DNA of 64,000 nucleotides from Chitinophagaceae bacterium (GTDB taxonomy: Bacteria > Bacteroidota > Bacteroidia > Chitinophagales > Chitinophagaceae). The notes beneath the pieces are model-generated. The model did not search any database. It was given only the letters and a program-made list of their open reading frames with translations, and had not been told where the DNA came from. Shown piece after piece: positions 27,493 through 36,144 of the stretch. Every line of letters starts with the position of its first letter. Within the stretch, counting starts at the first letter, position 1. The translations under genes and the position numbers were made by a program. The stretch covers positions 124,001 through 188,000 of the forward strand of contig JAIEMK010000036.1 of assembly GCA_019752295.1 (NCBI GenBank), read 5' to 3'.

Positions 27493-28686
27493 ATGAAGGC
27501 AAACTCCTACATCCCTGCCCTAACAGGCGTAAGAGCCATTGCGGCTTTTTTGGTATTTTTTCACCATATTAATCAGGTGGATTTTCCATTTCCACTAAAG
27601 AGAACATTGAACGAGTTTCATATGGGTGTTACTATGTTCTTTTTATTAAGCGGCTTCCTTATTTGTATGCGTTATTATGATAGTTGTGAGCTTTCAGAGA
27701 ATTGGTTTAGAAAATATATCAAGAACAGGATTGCCCGTATATATCCGATGTACTTGTTGTTGACCGTAGTAACATTTGGGTTGTTCATTTTCATTGGTGG
27801 AGAAGCAACTGTAGTTAATGGCTTTGGCCCAGTACTTGTTTTATTGCTTAATATCTTTTTTTTAAGGGGTTTCTTTGATGATTTTAAATTTACCGGGGTA
27901 GCACAGGGATGGTCGTTAACAGTGGAAGAATCATTTTACTTCCTCGCCCCCCTCTTGTTCATGCGCATCAAAAAAAATATAAAAGCAATATTCTATTTGC
28001 CGGTATTACTGCTTTCTCTAGGTTTAATTTTAGTCCTTATTTTTAGAAATATCCCCTTTTACGGTTTCTTTGGTAATTTTACATTTATGTTCCTGTATAC
28101 TTTTTTGGGAAGGTGTACAGAATTCTTTATCGGGATGGGTTTGGCCCTGATTGTATTAAAGATGAACGAAACGAATAGAAAATACCCCCTATTTACTTTT
28201 TTGGGTTTGTTTTGGATTGCCGGAAGCATTGGAATTATGGCAAGTCTGCCCCTAAACGGAATTGAATACGGATTGTACCACCCACTTGGAATTATTACAA
28301 ACAATCTGGTATTGCCGGTTGGAATTGCTTTCTTTTATTTTGGTTTAATTAAGGAAAGGTCTGTTATCCGTAGCTTCCTTTCTTCTGCTACCATGCAATT
28401 GCTCGGGAAGAGTTCTTATATATTCTACCTAATACATATTGGAGTGATAGCCAATTTTACGAAGATATGGTCAAGGGAAAGGGTTGATGCGCTCTATGAA
28501 TGGTTGGATAAAAGAGGATATGAATGGTTAGCCGATCACCTGAACGACAGCGTGTTGTTTATAGGAATGGTCTTTATCCTTTTGAATCTGGTATCGATTC
28601 TTTTATTTAAAACAATTGAGGAGCCATTGAACTTATATATTCGAAAATCGAGACTGCTCGAAAAAAAACAAGCAAGACCTGCTTAG
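27493..28686 (+). CDS. Acyltransferase 3 family integral membrane protein
   Basis: A 397-residue polytopic protein with about ten transmembrane helices. The N-terminus (IPALTGVRAIAAFLVFFHHI) is the OafA/acyltransferase-3 signature, with the catalytic-type His in FFHH and the MFFLLSGFLI helix. QGWSLTVEESFYFLAPLLF is the second family motif. Members transfer acetyl or other acyl groups to sugars of O-antigen, exopolysaccharide, peptidoglycan or macrolides; the substrate here cannot be told. It is followed 28 bases later by a carbohydrate-esterase-like gene, an attractive pairing of an O-acylating with a deacylating enzyme, but this is inference from proximity. Confidence 0.9.
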   Translation: MKANSYIPALTGVRAIAAFLVFFHHINQVDFPFPLKRTLNEFHMGVTMFFLLSGFLICMRYYDSCELSENWFRKYIKNRIARIYPMYLLLTVVTFGLFIFIGGEATVVNGFGPVLVLLLNIFFLRGFFDDFKFTGVAQGWSLTVEESFYFLAPLLFMRIKKNIKAIFYLPVLLLSLGLILVLIFRNIPFYGFFGNFTFMFLYTFLGRCTEFFIGMGLALIVLKMNETNRKYPLFTFLGLFWIAGSIGIMASLPLNGIEYGLYHPLGIITNNLVLPVGIAFFYFGLIKERSVIRSFLSSATMQLLGKSSYIFYLIHIGVIANFTKIWSRERVDALYEWLDKRGYEWLADHLNDSVLFIGMVFILLNLVSILLFKTIEEPLNLYIRKSRLLEKKQARPA

Positions 28687-28714
28687 TAAATGCAGGACAG
28701 CTAAAACAAAAAAT

Positions 28715-30493
28715 ATGAAGCGGCTATTATATACTACTCTGATCACGATCTACATATTGGGTTTTTACCCGGTAAGTATAGCCGCCGCATATGATGATGC
28801 ACATAACTTTACCGCATCTGCCACTGGTCAGGTAAACATAACCATTACCCCCACCAAAAAAAACGGAGCATTTAACAGTAAATCGAAAGTTAATTATAAA
28901 CTCTATATTAAAAACGGATTACCCGTAGAACAGGAAGGAACAATTTCTTATAAAGTGAAAGATGTTTCGGGTGCGGAGATAATGAACAAAACCTTTGATA
29001 TTAAAATACCGGCTAACAAAAAAATGGAAACGGTAATTAATATCCCACATTCTACAGAGGGTCAATTTTCAATCACATTCAATCTGGTTTTAAATAATAA
29101 TAAATCTGATTTCAATTTTAATTTCGCTTTTAATCAGGGAAAGAAATCTACCATCAAGCCAGATGCGGAGAAACAAAAAAAGATCAAATATGTAAGTACC
29201 GAAGTACCCGATCCGGAAATGGAGGGGGAAATAAAAACCTCACTTAAGCCCATTAATCCAGATGGCGTTTTTCTCGAAAAAGATCCCATCATTTATTATT
29301 TAGAACTGCGCAATACTTACCCGATTGCACAAGAAGGCACCGTTAGTTATCAGGTAAAAGAAGCTACTAAAGGAACAGTAGTCTCTCAGAAAGTGTATGA
29401 TGTGCGACTTAAAAAAAGAGGAACTCAGAAGTTAAAAATAATTATAAGTACTCCACCCAAGCCGGGAATATATAATATTGCTTTTGCTATCAACACAAAT
29501 ACGTACGATGATACAACGCATTATGCATTCGGATACGAAATAGCACAAATCAGCTCACCATATCACAGACCCGACGATTTTGATGAGTTCTGGAAGAAAG
29601 CCATGGATGAGTTGGCTGCAGTAAACCCATCGTATAAAGTAGAGGAAGACCCGGAACAAAGCGATATAAAATTCAAGGTTTACCACGTTGAAATGAATTC
29701 GCTTGAAAACATCAGGATCAACGGGTGGCTGACTATTCCCCAAACAAAATTGGGTGGAAAGTTCCCTGTGGTAGTAGGATATGGGGGTTATCAGGTTACT
29801 GCCAGACCGCTTAAATTCGAAGACTTTGCGTGCTTTACTTTAAACACAAGAGGAGCAGACCGAGAAAATTCATATGACATTAATCCTACGAGGGAAGAAC
29901 TTTTAACCCTGAATATTGGCGATCCCAAACACTATGTGTATCGCGGTATTTATATGGATTGTGTTCGGGCAATTGATTTTTTATATGCCAACGAAACAAT
30001 GGGATTTGATGTAACGCGTATTGCACTTTTCGGAGGAAGTCAGGGGGGATCTTTTGCATTGATTGTTGCTGCATTGTTGAATAAAAAAATAAAGACAAGC
30101 ATTGTAGACAACCCTACTTATTGCGACTATCATTTGAATCTGGCCATGGAATCTCAAATCAGAGAAAGGTCGTTCGTGTTAGAATTTATTCACAATTTCC
30201 TTGCTGCCAACAAAAACTATACAGTGGATGATTTGCTTCAAACACTGAGTTATTATGAGGTGCAGAATTTTATTCCAAAAATAAAATGTCCTGTATTATT
30301 TGGAGTAGGATTATTAGATCCACTGGCACCCGCTGTAACTACCATTGGGGCATTTAATAAACTAAATTCCGAGGCCATGAAAGTGAGTGAAATATATACT
30401 TTCCCAACGCTGGCACACGAGGTGCCGGAAAGACACAATACATTTAAGAGTACCTGGTTTTACGAAAAACTTGCAACCGGCAGGAAAAACTAA
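28715..30493 (+). CDS. Exported acetyl-xylan-esterase-like hydrolase with two Ig-like repeats
   Basis: A 592-residue protein with a signal peptide (about 1-24, ending SIAAA). It has two related beta-sandwich repeats (about 32-138 and 165-280; compare LPVEQEGTISYKVKD with YPIAQEGTVSYQVKE) and a C-terminal alpha/beta-hydrolase of the acetyl xylan esterase/cephalosporin-C deacetylase type from about 285. The nucleophile elbow is FGGSQGGS, the acid is in GLLDPLAP and the histidine in TLAHEVPE, so the catalytic triad is complete. HRPDDFDEFWKKAMDEL is the family's N-terminal signature. It is probably periplasmic or surface exposed and removes acetyl groups from polysaccharide or small molecules. 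It shares a unit with the acyltransferase upstream and a predicted outer-membrane protein 10 bases downstream. Confidence 0.88.
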   Translation: MKRLLYTTLITIYILGFYPVSIAAAYDDAHNFTASATGQVNITITPTKKNGAFNSKSKVNYKLYIKNGLPVEQEGTISYKVKDVSGAEIMNKTFDIKIPANKKMETVINIPHSTEGQFSITFNLVLNNNKSDFNFNFAFNQGKKSTIKPDAEKQKKIKYVSTEVPDPEMEGEIKTSLKPINPDGVFLEKDPIIYYLELRNTYPIAQEGTVSYQVKEATKGTVVSQKVYDVRLKKRGTQKLKIIISTPPKPGIYNIAFAINTNTYDDTTHYAFGYEIAQISSPYHRPDDFDEFWKKAMDELAAVNPSYKVEEDPEQSDIKFKVYHVEMNSLENIRINGWLTIPQTKLGGKFPVVVGYGGYQVTARPLKFEDFACFTLNTRGADRENSYDINPTREELLTLNIGDPKHYVYRGIYMDCVRAIDFLYANETMGFDVTRIALFGGSQGGSFALIVAALLNKKIKTSIVDNPTYCDYHLNLAMESQIRERSFVLEFIHNFLAANKNYTVDDLLQTLSYYEVQNFIPKIKCPVLFGVGLLDPLAPAVTTIGAFNKLNSEAMKVSEIYTFPTLAHEVPERHNTFKSTWFYEKLATGRKN

Positions 30494-30503
30494 TAATGCC
30501 ACC

Positions 30504-31316
30504 ATGAAAAAAACAATCATCTTATTAATACTTTTTTGCTTCAGCAATTTTGCTAAGGCAGATTGGCCGGTAGGCAAAAAAAGAACGAACCTCACACCTT
30601 CATTTACTTACTATTATACCGATAGAGTTTTTGGAGCTGATGGAAAAGTGCGGGTATCGGCTAATGGCGACAAGTTTACTTCTAAAATGTTGGGTCTTTA
30701 TGGTGTATCAGGTTTATCAAGAAGAGTAGACCTGGTTTATAATATACCAATCAGCATGATCACGGCTCAAAATATTTTTGAAAAGAATACTAAAACAGGT
30801 GTTGGCGATGTGTCTGTTGGTCTTGCATATCATACTCCTTCTAAGGATTTAAAAAGTTTTTTTACTGTGAAGGGTCAGTTGATCATTCCGATGTATAGCA
30901 ATACCAGCATCCCTCATCTGGGGTATGGATCGATGGGCGCGCAAATTTCTGCGAATTATTCGTTTAGTCCCAAGAAAGGAAGCTATTTGGTGGCTGAAGG
31001 CGCCTATTCCAGGTATTTCGGACAAATAGACGGCCCCAATCAATATTTATTCAACCTAACTTATGGTAAGGAATTATCCAACGCGCTGCTAATTTCAATT
31101 ACTTATAATAACCTGATATCGGTTAGTGCCGATAAAACATTTAGCACTAACTTAAACGCAAATAAGGATTTTACCATTGGAAAATTATCAGGCGCAATAG
31201 GCAAGAAAATAAGCAGAACGGTTACGCCGTATTTACAAACCTATTATACGATTTATGGAAGAAATTCCGGACTGGGATTTGGGTTCTCCTTTTTTGTAAT
31301 GATCAAAATTCCATAG
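30504..31316 (+). CDS. Predicted outer-membrane beta-barrel protein of unknown function
   Basis: 270 residues from the ATG at 30504. The open frame reaches back to 30387 inside the preceding gene, but the signal peptide (MKKTIILLILFCFSNFAKA) fixes the start at 30504. The mature part is a run of alternating amphipathic strands (LTPSFTYYYTDRVFG, VGLAYHTPS, YLQTYYTIYGRN) ending in aromatic, barrel-like strands (GLGFGFSFFVMIKIP). No known catalytic motif is visible. It lies 10 bases after the esterase gene and is probably co-transcribed with it. It may be a porin-like or transporter protein of the kind annotated as transporter/meta-pathway outer-membrane family; this is not certain. Confidence 0.7.
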   Translation: MKKTIILLILFCFSNFAKADWPVGKKRTNLTPSFTYYYTDRVFGADGKVRVSANGDKFTSKMLGLYGVSGLSRRVDLVYNIPISMITAQNIFEKNTKTGVGDVSVGLAYHTPSKDLKSFFTVKGQLIIPMYSNTSIPHLGYGSMGAQISANYSFSPKKGSYLVAEGAYSRYFGQIDGPNQYLFNLTYGKELSNALLISITYNNLISVSADKTFSTNLNANKDFTIGKLSGAIGKKISRTVTPYLQTYYTIYGRNSGLGFGFSFFVMIKIP

Positions 31317-31374
31317 CAGAATTAATTAATGGGGGATTGCCAAACAGTAAAAAATAGGCAATAAAAAATAACGC

Positions 31375-32313
31375 TTGATATATTTTATTTTAAAGCCTTT
31401 CATCCGTATCGCACTAAAAATATTTTGCCCCGATCTCAAAATATCGGATCAAAATATTCGGAATATCGAGGGGCCGGTACTTATCACTGCCAATCATCCA
31501 AACTCCTTTTTAGATGCAATCATTATCGCATCAATATTTAAACACCCAATTCATTTTTTAGCGAGGGGCGATGTTTTTATCAAACCGCGACATAATTATT
31601 TATTGCGTTGCCTGCATATGTTCCCTGTATATCGATTGAGCGAGGGGAAAGAAAATCTTTCTTTAAATAGCAACGCTTTTGAAAATAGTAAAAGCATATT
31701 GAGTAAAAACGGAATCGTACTGATTTTTATTGAAGGAATTTGTGTTCATAAACATGAGCTGCAACCTTTTAAAAAAGGTGCAGCTAGAATTGCTGTTGAT
31801 TGTTGGAAACAAAATATTCCTTTAAAAATATTACCACTCGGCATTTCCTATCACAGCATTAATCATTTTGGAAAATCTGTAAAAATTCAAACCGCTTTAC
31901 CCCTGACGAAAAACAACCTGATGCTTCATAGGGAGGAGGCAAAAAACTATTTAAACTTCAACCAGATATTATTTGAGAAAATAAACAAGTTGATTCAAAT
32001 ACCGCAACCCCAACGAAACAAATTACCGATGGTATTTATTTTTGGATGGATAGGTAAGATATTACACCAGCCATTGTATAGACTGCTTGCAAATATTGTG
32101 AGGACAAAAACAAGGGGTACTGTTTTTTACGATTCCGTATTGTTTGGCCTTTTGTTTTTCAGCTACCCGATTTATTTATTTTTTATAACAATTATTTTAT
32201 GCTGCTTGCAAATACCGGGAATTTGGATATTTATTTTGATTGGAGCACACCCGCTTCTGGCCTATTTGGCAACAGCGGCTAAAATGCGAGCATCAGATTC
32301 ATTAGATGCCTAA
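31375..32313 (+). CDS. PlsC-type glycerophospholipid acyltransferase
   Basis: A 312-residue protein with the acyltransferase motif I ANHPNSFLDA (His and Asp separated by five residues, as in the NHPNSxxD subgroup), the second block VYRLSEGKENL, the IFIEGICVHKHEL block in the position of the usual FPEG motif, and a C-terminal pair of transmembrane helices. It probably acylates lysophosphatidate or a related glycerolipid at the inner membrane. The start is TTG at 31375 (MIYFILKPFIRIALKIF), with no ATG nearby. The FIEG variant replaces the common Pro by Ile. Confidence 0.82.
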   Translation: MIYFILKPFIRIALKIFCPDLKISDQNIRNIEGPVLITANHPNSFLDAIIIASIFKHPIHFLARGDVFIKPRHNYLLRCLHMFPVYRLSEGKENLSLNSNAFENSKSILSKNGIVLIFIEGICVHKHELQPFKKGAARIAVDCWKQNIPLKILPLGISYHSINHFGKSVKIQTALPLTKNNLMLHREEAKNYLNFNQILFEKINKLIQIPQPQRNKLPMVFIFGWIGKILHQPLYRLLANIVRTKTRGTVFYDSVLFGLLFFSYPIYLFFITIILCCLQIPGIWIFILIGAHPLLAYLATAAKMRASDSLDA

Positions 32314-32345
32314 CTTCATACAATTAACAGGCTAATTTTTATTTT

Positions 32346-32810
32346 ATGGCAACGGTAAAAAAACTAGGTAAAAGAAAAAGAATCGCATTGGTTGCACACG
32401 ACCACAAAAAGGCAGATTTGATTGAGTGGGCAATCTTTAACAAAACAGAATTAGCCAAGCACGAATTATTTGCAACTGGCACAACCGGTAAATTGGTTGA
32501 AGAAGCCCTCGACAGACCAGTAAAAAAATTACTAAGCGGTCCGCTGGGCGGCGATCAACAAATAGGTGCGATGATTGCACAGGGCGAAATTGATGTGATG
32601 TTATTTTTCTGGGATCCAATGGAAGCACAGCCACACGATAGCGATGTAAAAGCGCTTTTACGTTTATGCGTAGCATGGAATATTCCAATGGCTTGTGATA
32701 GGGCAACAGCAGATTTTATTATGACATCGCCCTTTATGCACGAAGAATATCTGGCAGCACAACCCGATTACACAGGTTATTTAAACCGTGATGTAAAGGA
32801 TGAAGAATAG
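32346..32810 (+). CDS. mgsA: Methylglyoxal synthase
   Basis: Converts dihydroxyacetone phosphate to methylglyoxal and phosphate, a bypass that relieves sugar-phosphate stress. The 154-residue protein keeps the family core: RIALVAHDHKKADL at the start, the phosphate-binding TGTTGKLV, the catalytic segment SGPLGGDQQIGAMIA with its Asp, FFWDPMEAQPHDSDVKALLR and CDRATADF. Its 3' end overlaps the GNAT gene by 11 bases, so the two are translated from one message. PhnB-type VOC proteins and the lactoylglutathione route for methylglyoxal removal are not in the immediate neighbourhood. Confidence 0.96.
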   Translation: MATVKKLGKRKRIALVAHDHKKADLIEWAIFNKTELAKHELFATGTTGKLVEEALDRPVKKLLSGPLGGDQQIGAMIAQGEIDVMLFFWDPMEAQPHDSDVKALLRLCVAWNIPMACDRATADFIMTSPFMHEEYLAAQPDYTGYLNRDVKDEE

Positions 32811-33303
32811 TGTACAATTAAGACCTTGGCAAACGCAGGATGCGCAAGCGCTGGCATTGATCATCAATAATCGAAAGATTTGGAACAATCTACGCGACAG
32901 CATTCCAAATCCATACAATGTAATGGACGCGCTGCAATGGATGAATTTAACAAAAGACCAAAAGCCGGAACAAAATCTGGCAATTCTATATAAGGGTGTT
33001 GTTGTAGGCAATATCGGTTGCATGCCCCAAACAGATATCCATCGAAAATCACTGGAGATTGGTTATTTCGTTGCAGAAGAGTACTGGGGTAAGGGTATTG
33101 CAACAAAAGCGGTAGAACAATTTGTAAGCTATATCTGCGATAAATTTCAACCAGTTCGAATTTATGCTGTAGTGTTTGACCACAATCGGGCAAGCATGCA
33201 GGTGTTACACAAAAATGGGTTTATTCTGGAGTCAATCAGGAGGTGCTCAGCAATTAAGAATAACCAGATTCTGGATGATTATGTGTGGGTAAAATTCGTA
33301 TAA
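32800..33303 (+). CDS. GNAT acetyltransferase, RimJ/RimL type
   Basis: A 167-residue cytoplasmic N-acetyltransferase. VQLRPWQTQDAQALALIINN opens the fold, EIGYFVAEEYWGKGIATKAV carries the acetyl-CoA pyrophosphate-binding loop (here E-Y-W-G-K-G-I-A), and DHNRASMQVLHKNGF is the C-terminal CoA-binding part seen in RimJ/RimL-type enzymes. The target, a protein N-terminus or small amine, is unknown. The ATG lies inside the mgsA reading frame (11-base overlap), indicating translational coupling. Confidence 0.88.
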   Translation: MKNSVQLRPWQTQDAQALALIINNRKIWNNLRDSIPNPYNVMDALQWMNLTKDQKPEQNLAILYKGVVVGNIGCMPQTDIHRKSLEIGYFVAEEYWGKGIATKAVEQFVSYICDKFQPVRIYAVVFDHNRASMQVLHKNGFILESIRRCSAIKNNQILDDYVWVKFV

Positions 33304-33328
33304 TGCACAAAGAAAACAAACAACAATA

Positions 33329-34408
33329 ATGAGTAATCAAATTCCCAACTCAACCAAACACATTATTGAACTAACCATTCGGTTGGCCACGCTAATATTG
33401 TTGCTGTTTTATTGTATCGAAATTCTTGCACCCTTTCTGATGCCGGTTTTGTGGGCAATCATAATTGCAGTAGCGGTTTTTCCTGTACACAAAAAATTGC
33501 AAAAAAGACTTGGAAACAGAGAAAAACTTTCTGCTATAATTATAACGCTGACAATCCTTTCACTTATTTTTATTCCGGCAGGATTGTTTATCAGTTCCAT
33601 CTCTGGCACGATCATCGATTTTAAAAATCAGGCAGAAGCCGGAACGCTTCATCTGGATCAACCCAGCCCAATCATACTAAGTTGGCCAGTTATTGGCAAA
33701 CCCCTATACGAATTTTTACAAAGTCTTTCCGGTAGCCTGACACCGATTTTTCAAAAATACCAAAGCGAAATTTTGAGTGTTGCTAAAACTATTTTACTGG
33801 GTATTGTTGGATCGGGTTTAACATTTTTTCAGGTAATATTTTCCATAATAATTTCAGGAGTTTTATTGGCCACTAAAGGAACCGTTGAAACAACAGAAAA
33901 GATTTTTAAAAAAATAGCCGGAAACAGAGGAACGGAATTTGTACTGCTTTCTGCCAGCACCATACGAAGTGTGGTAAAAGGAGTATTGGGCGTGGCAGTA
34001 ATTCAGACACTCTTAGCAGGCGCTGGTTTTTTTCTGGCCGACGTTCCACATGCAGGAATATGGGCTCTTTTGACACTGATATTTGCAATTGTTCAAATAG
34101 GCCCAAGTCTTGTAATAGTTCCTGTAATCATATATTTGTTCACGAAAGGAAATAATCTTTCTGCGGGGCTTTGGTCGGTCTATTTTGTGATGGTAATTTT
34201 TTCCGATAATGTATTAAAACCAATTTTATTGGGCAAGGGAGCTCAAGTGCCAATGCTGGTAATATTTCTTGGCGTTATCGGAGGCTTTCTTTTATCGGGA
34301 TTTATTGGTTTATTTACGGGAGCAATTATTCTTTCAATCGGATATAAATTATTTTTAGTTTGGATGCACGATCAAATCGAAGAAGTAGAAATAACAGATA
34401 AAACCTAG
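33329..34408 (+). CDS. AI-2E family (PerM/YdiK) membrane transporter
   Basis: A 359-residue inner-membrane protein with about seven to eight helices in the AI-2E layout: two N-terminal helices (LATLILLLFYCIEILAPFL and an adjacent one), a central amphipathic region, then the conserved membrane block VLGVAVIQTLLAGAGFFLA, VQIGPSLVIVPVI and SDNVLKPILLGKGAQVP, the last being the family signature. Members are reported as AI-2 exporters or Na+/H+ antiporters; the function here is not assignable. It starts 25 bases after the GNAT gene. Confidence 0.9.
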   Translation: MSNQIPNSTKHIIELTIRLATLILLLFYCIEILAPFLMPVLWAIIIAVAVFPVHKKLQKRLGNREKLSAIIITLTILSLIFIPAGLFISSISGTIIDFKNQAEAGTLHLDQPSPIILSWPVIGKPLYEFLQSLSGSLTPIFQKYQSEILSVAKTILLGIVGSGLTFFQVIFSIIISGVLLATKGTVETTEKIFKKIAGNRGTEFVLLSASTIRSVVKGVLGVAVIQTLLAGAGFFLADVPHAGIWALLTLIFAIVQIGPSLVIVPVIIYLFTKGNNLSAGLWSVYFVMVIFSDNVLKPILLGKGAQVPMLVIFLGVIGGFLLSGFIGLFTGAIILSIGYKLFLVWMHDQIEEVEITDKT

Positions 34409-34465
34409 GCGGTAGAAATGTTGATTCGCGGATTCAACGTGACCATAACCCATAAAAATTCACAA

Positions 34466-36112
34466 ATGAAAAAAATGTTGATTGCAATTGCGGTCTTTGC
34501 TTTTACCGGCGGATCCGCACAGGATAGTATTCACATACCCGATCTTATTTCGGCAGCAAAGATTTTTGATCTTTCATACACACAAAAAGAACTGGATACT
34601 ATGTATTCGGGTGTAATGGAAAATTTCGAGAACTACCGATTGATGCACAAAACACATTTGGACAATAGTGTTCCAATGAGCATGTGGCAAAATCCTGTGT
34701 TACCCGGAATGCATTTTCTAAGCAAACAAGAACCGATCGATTGGAACATCCCTTCCAATATCAATCTTCCAAAAAACAAACAGGATCTGGCTTATTATTC
34801 TGTTTTAGAACTGGCATCGCTCATAAAAAACAAAAAAATCAGTTCGGTTGAACTGACCAGATTTTTTATCGACCGCCTCAAAAAATACAGCGACACTTTG
34901 CAATGCCTTATCAGCTATACCGAATCAATCGCAATAGAACAGGCAAGACAAGCTGATGCAGAAATAGCAAAAGGAAAATACAGAGGACCATTGCAAGGTA
35001 TCCCCTATGGATTAAAAGATTTATTTGCCGTTAAAGGAACCAGAACAACATGGGGGGCGGCACCCTATAAAGATCAGGTGATTGATGTGGATGCTTATGT
35101 TTATGCTCGACTGAAAGAAGCAGGAGCTGTACTAGTAGCTAAATTTACAATGGGGGCTTTGGCAATGGGGGATTATTGGTTTGGTGGAAGAACAAAAAAT
35201 CCGTGGAATTTAAATAATGGATCGTCTGGATCTTCTGCCGGATCAGCATCGGCAACAGTAGCGGGCTTAGTGCCCTTTGCCATTGGCACAGAAACCTGGG
35301 GATCCATTACTTCGCCATCAGGAGTTTGCGGCGCAACCGGACTTAGACCTACGTTTGGAAGTATTAGTCGCTCAGGAGCAATGACCTTAAGCTGGAGTCT
35401 TGATAAGGTTGGTCCGATTTGTAGAAGCGCAGAAGATGCAGCCATCGTATTTAGTGCTATTCACGGAACAGACGGAAAAGACCAGAGTGCAGTAAATATG
35501 CCATTCAATTATAAAACACAAACTGGGCTCAGGGGGAAGAAGATTGCATATGCAAAAAATTATTTCGATAAAATTACCGACACCAGTAGAAATGAGTGGA
35601 AGGTTTTAGACCAGTATCGTAAACTAGGCGTTGATCTGATTCCTGTAAATTTTCCCGACAGCGGAGTTTATGCTTTTAATATCATGGATGTAGTGATCAG
35701 TGCAGAATGTGCAGCGGCATTTGATGAATTTACCAGAATGGGGATTGATGATCAGATGACCAGACAGGGGAAAAACGACTGGCCCAATAGTTTCAGGGTT
35801 TCAAGATTGATGCCTGCGGTTGAATACGTTAACGCAAACCGCCACCGCTATTTACTAATGCAAAAAGTAAACGAGCTGATGCAAAAATATGATGCGGTGA
35901 TCTGTCCGAATTTTGGTGGCAACCAATCGGCTATCACAAATTTAACAGGCCATCCGGTAATTGTTTTTCCAACCGGATTTAATAAAACAAAAACTCCAAC
36001 CAGTATCACTTTGGTCGGAAAATTATATGATGAAGCAACAATCATATCGATTGCAAAAGCGTATCAACAATCAACCAATTGGAATAAATTACATCCGGCC
36101 ATGTTTCAATAG
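34466..36112 (+). CDS. Exported amidase-signature hydrolase
   Basis: 548 residues from the ATG at 34466, which gives a signal peptide (KMLIAIAVFAFTGGSAQ); the open frame from 34418 adds 16 unneeded residues. The amidase-signature triad is present: Lys in PYGLKDLFA, the Gly/Ser-rich segment GSSGSSAGSASATVAG and the nucleophile segment GTETWGSITSPSG. The core thus matches the Ser-cisSer-Lys class that hydrolyses amide bonds, as in GatA and fatty-acid amide hydrolase, but the signal peptide and the absence of gatB and gatC argue against GatA. It is probably periplasmic; the substrate is unknown. It is the first of four consecutive exported proteins. Confidence 0.9.
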   Translation: MKKMLIAIAVFAFTGGSAQDSIHIPDLISAAKIFDLSYTQKELDTMYSGVMENFENYRLMHKTHLDNSVPMSMWQNPVLPGMHFLSKQEPIDWNIPSNINLPKNKQDLAYYSVLELASLIKNKKISSVELTRFFIDRLKKYSDTLQCLISYTESIAIEQARQADAEIAKGKYRGPLQGIPYGLKDLFAVKGTRTTWGAAPYKDQVIDVDAYVYARLKEAGAVLVAKFTMGALAMGDYWFGGRTKNPWNLNNGSSGSSAGSASATVAGLVPFAIGTETWGSITSPSGVCGATGLRPTFGSISRSGAMTLSWSLDKVGPICRSAEDAAIVFSAIHGTDGKDQSAVNMPFNYKTQTGLRGKKIAYAKNYFDKITDTSRNEWKVLDQYRKLGVDLIPVNFPDSGVYAFNIMDVVISAECAAAFDEFTRMGIDDQMTRQGKNDWPNSFRVSRLMPAVEYVNANRHRYLLMQKVNELMQKYDAVICPNFGGNQSAITNLTGHPVIVFPTGFNKTKTPTSITLVGKLYDEATIISIAKAYQQSTNWNKLHPAMFQ

Positions 36113-36144
36113 AAAAATATCTTATTAAACAATTTATCAGAAGT

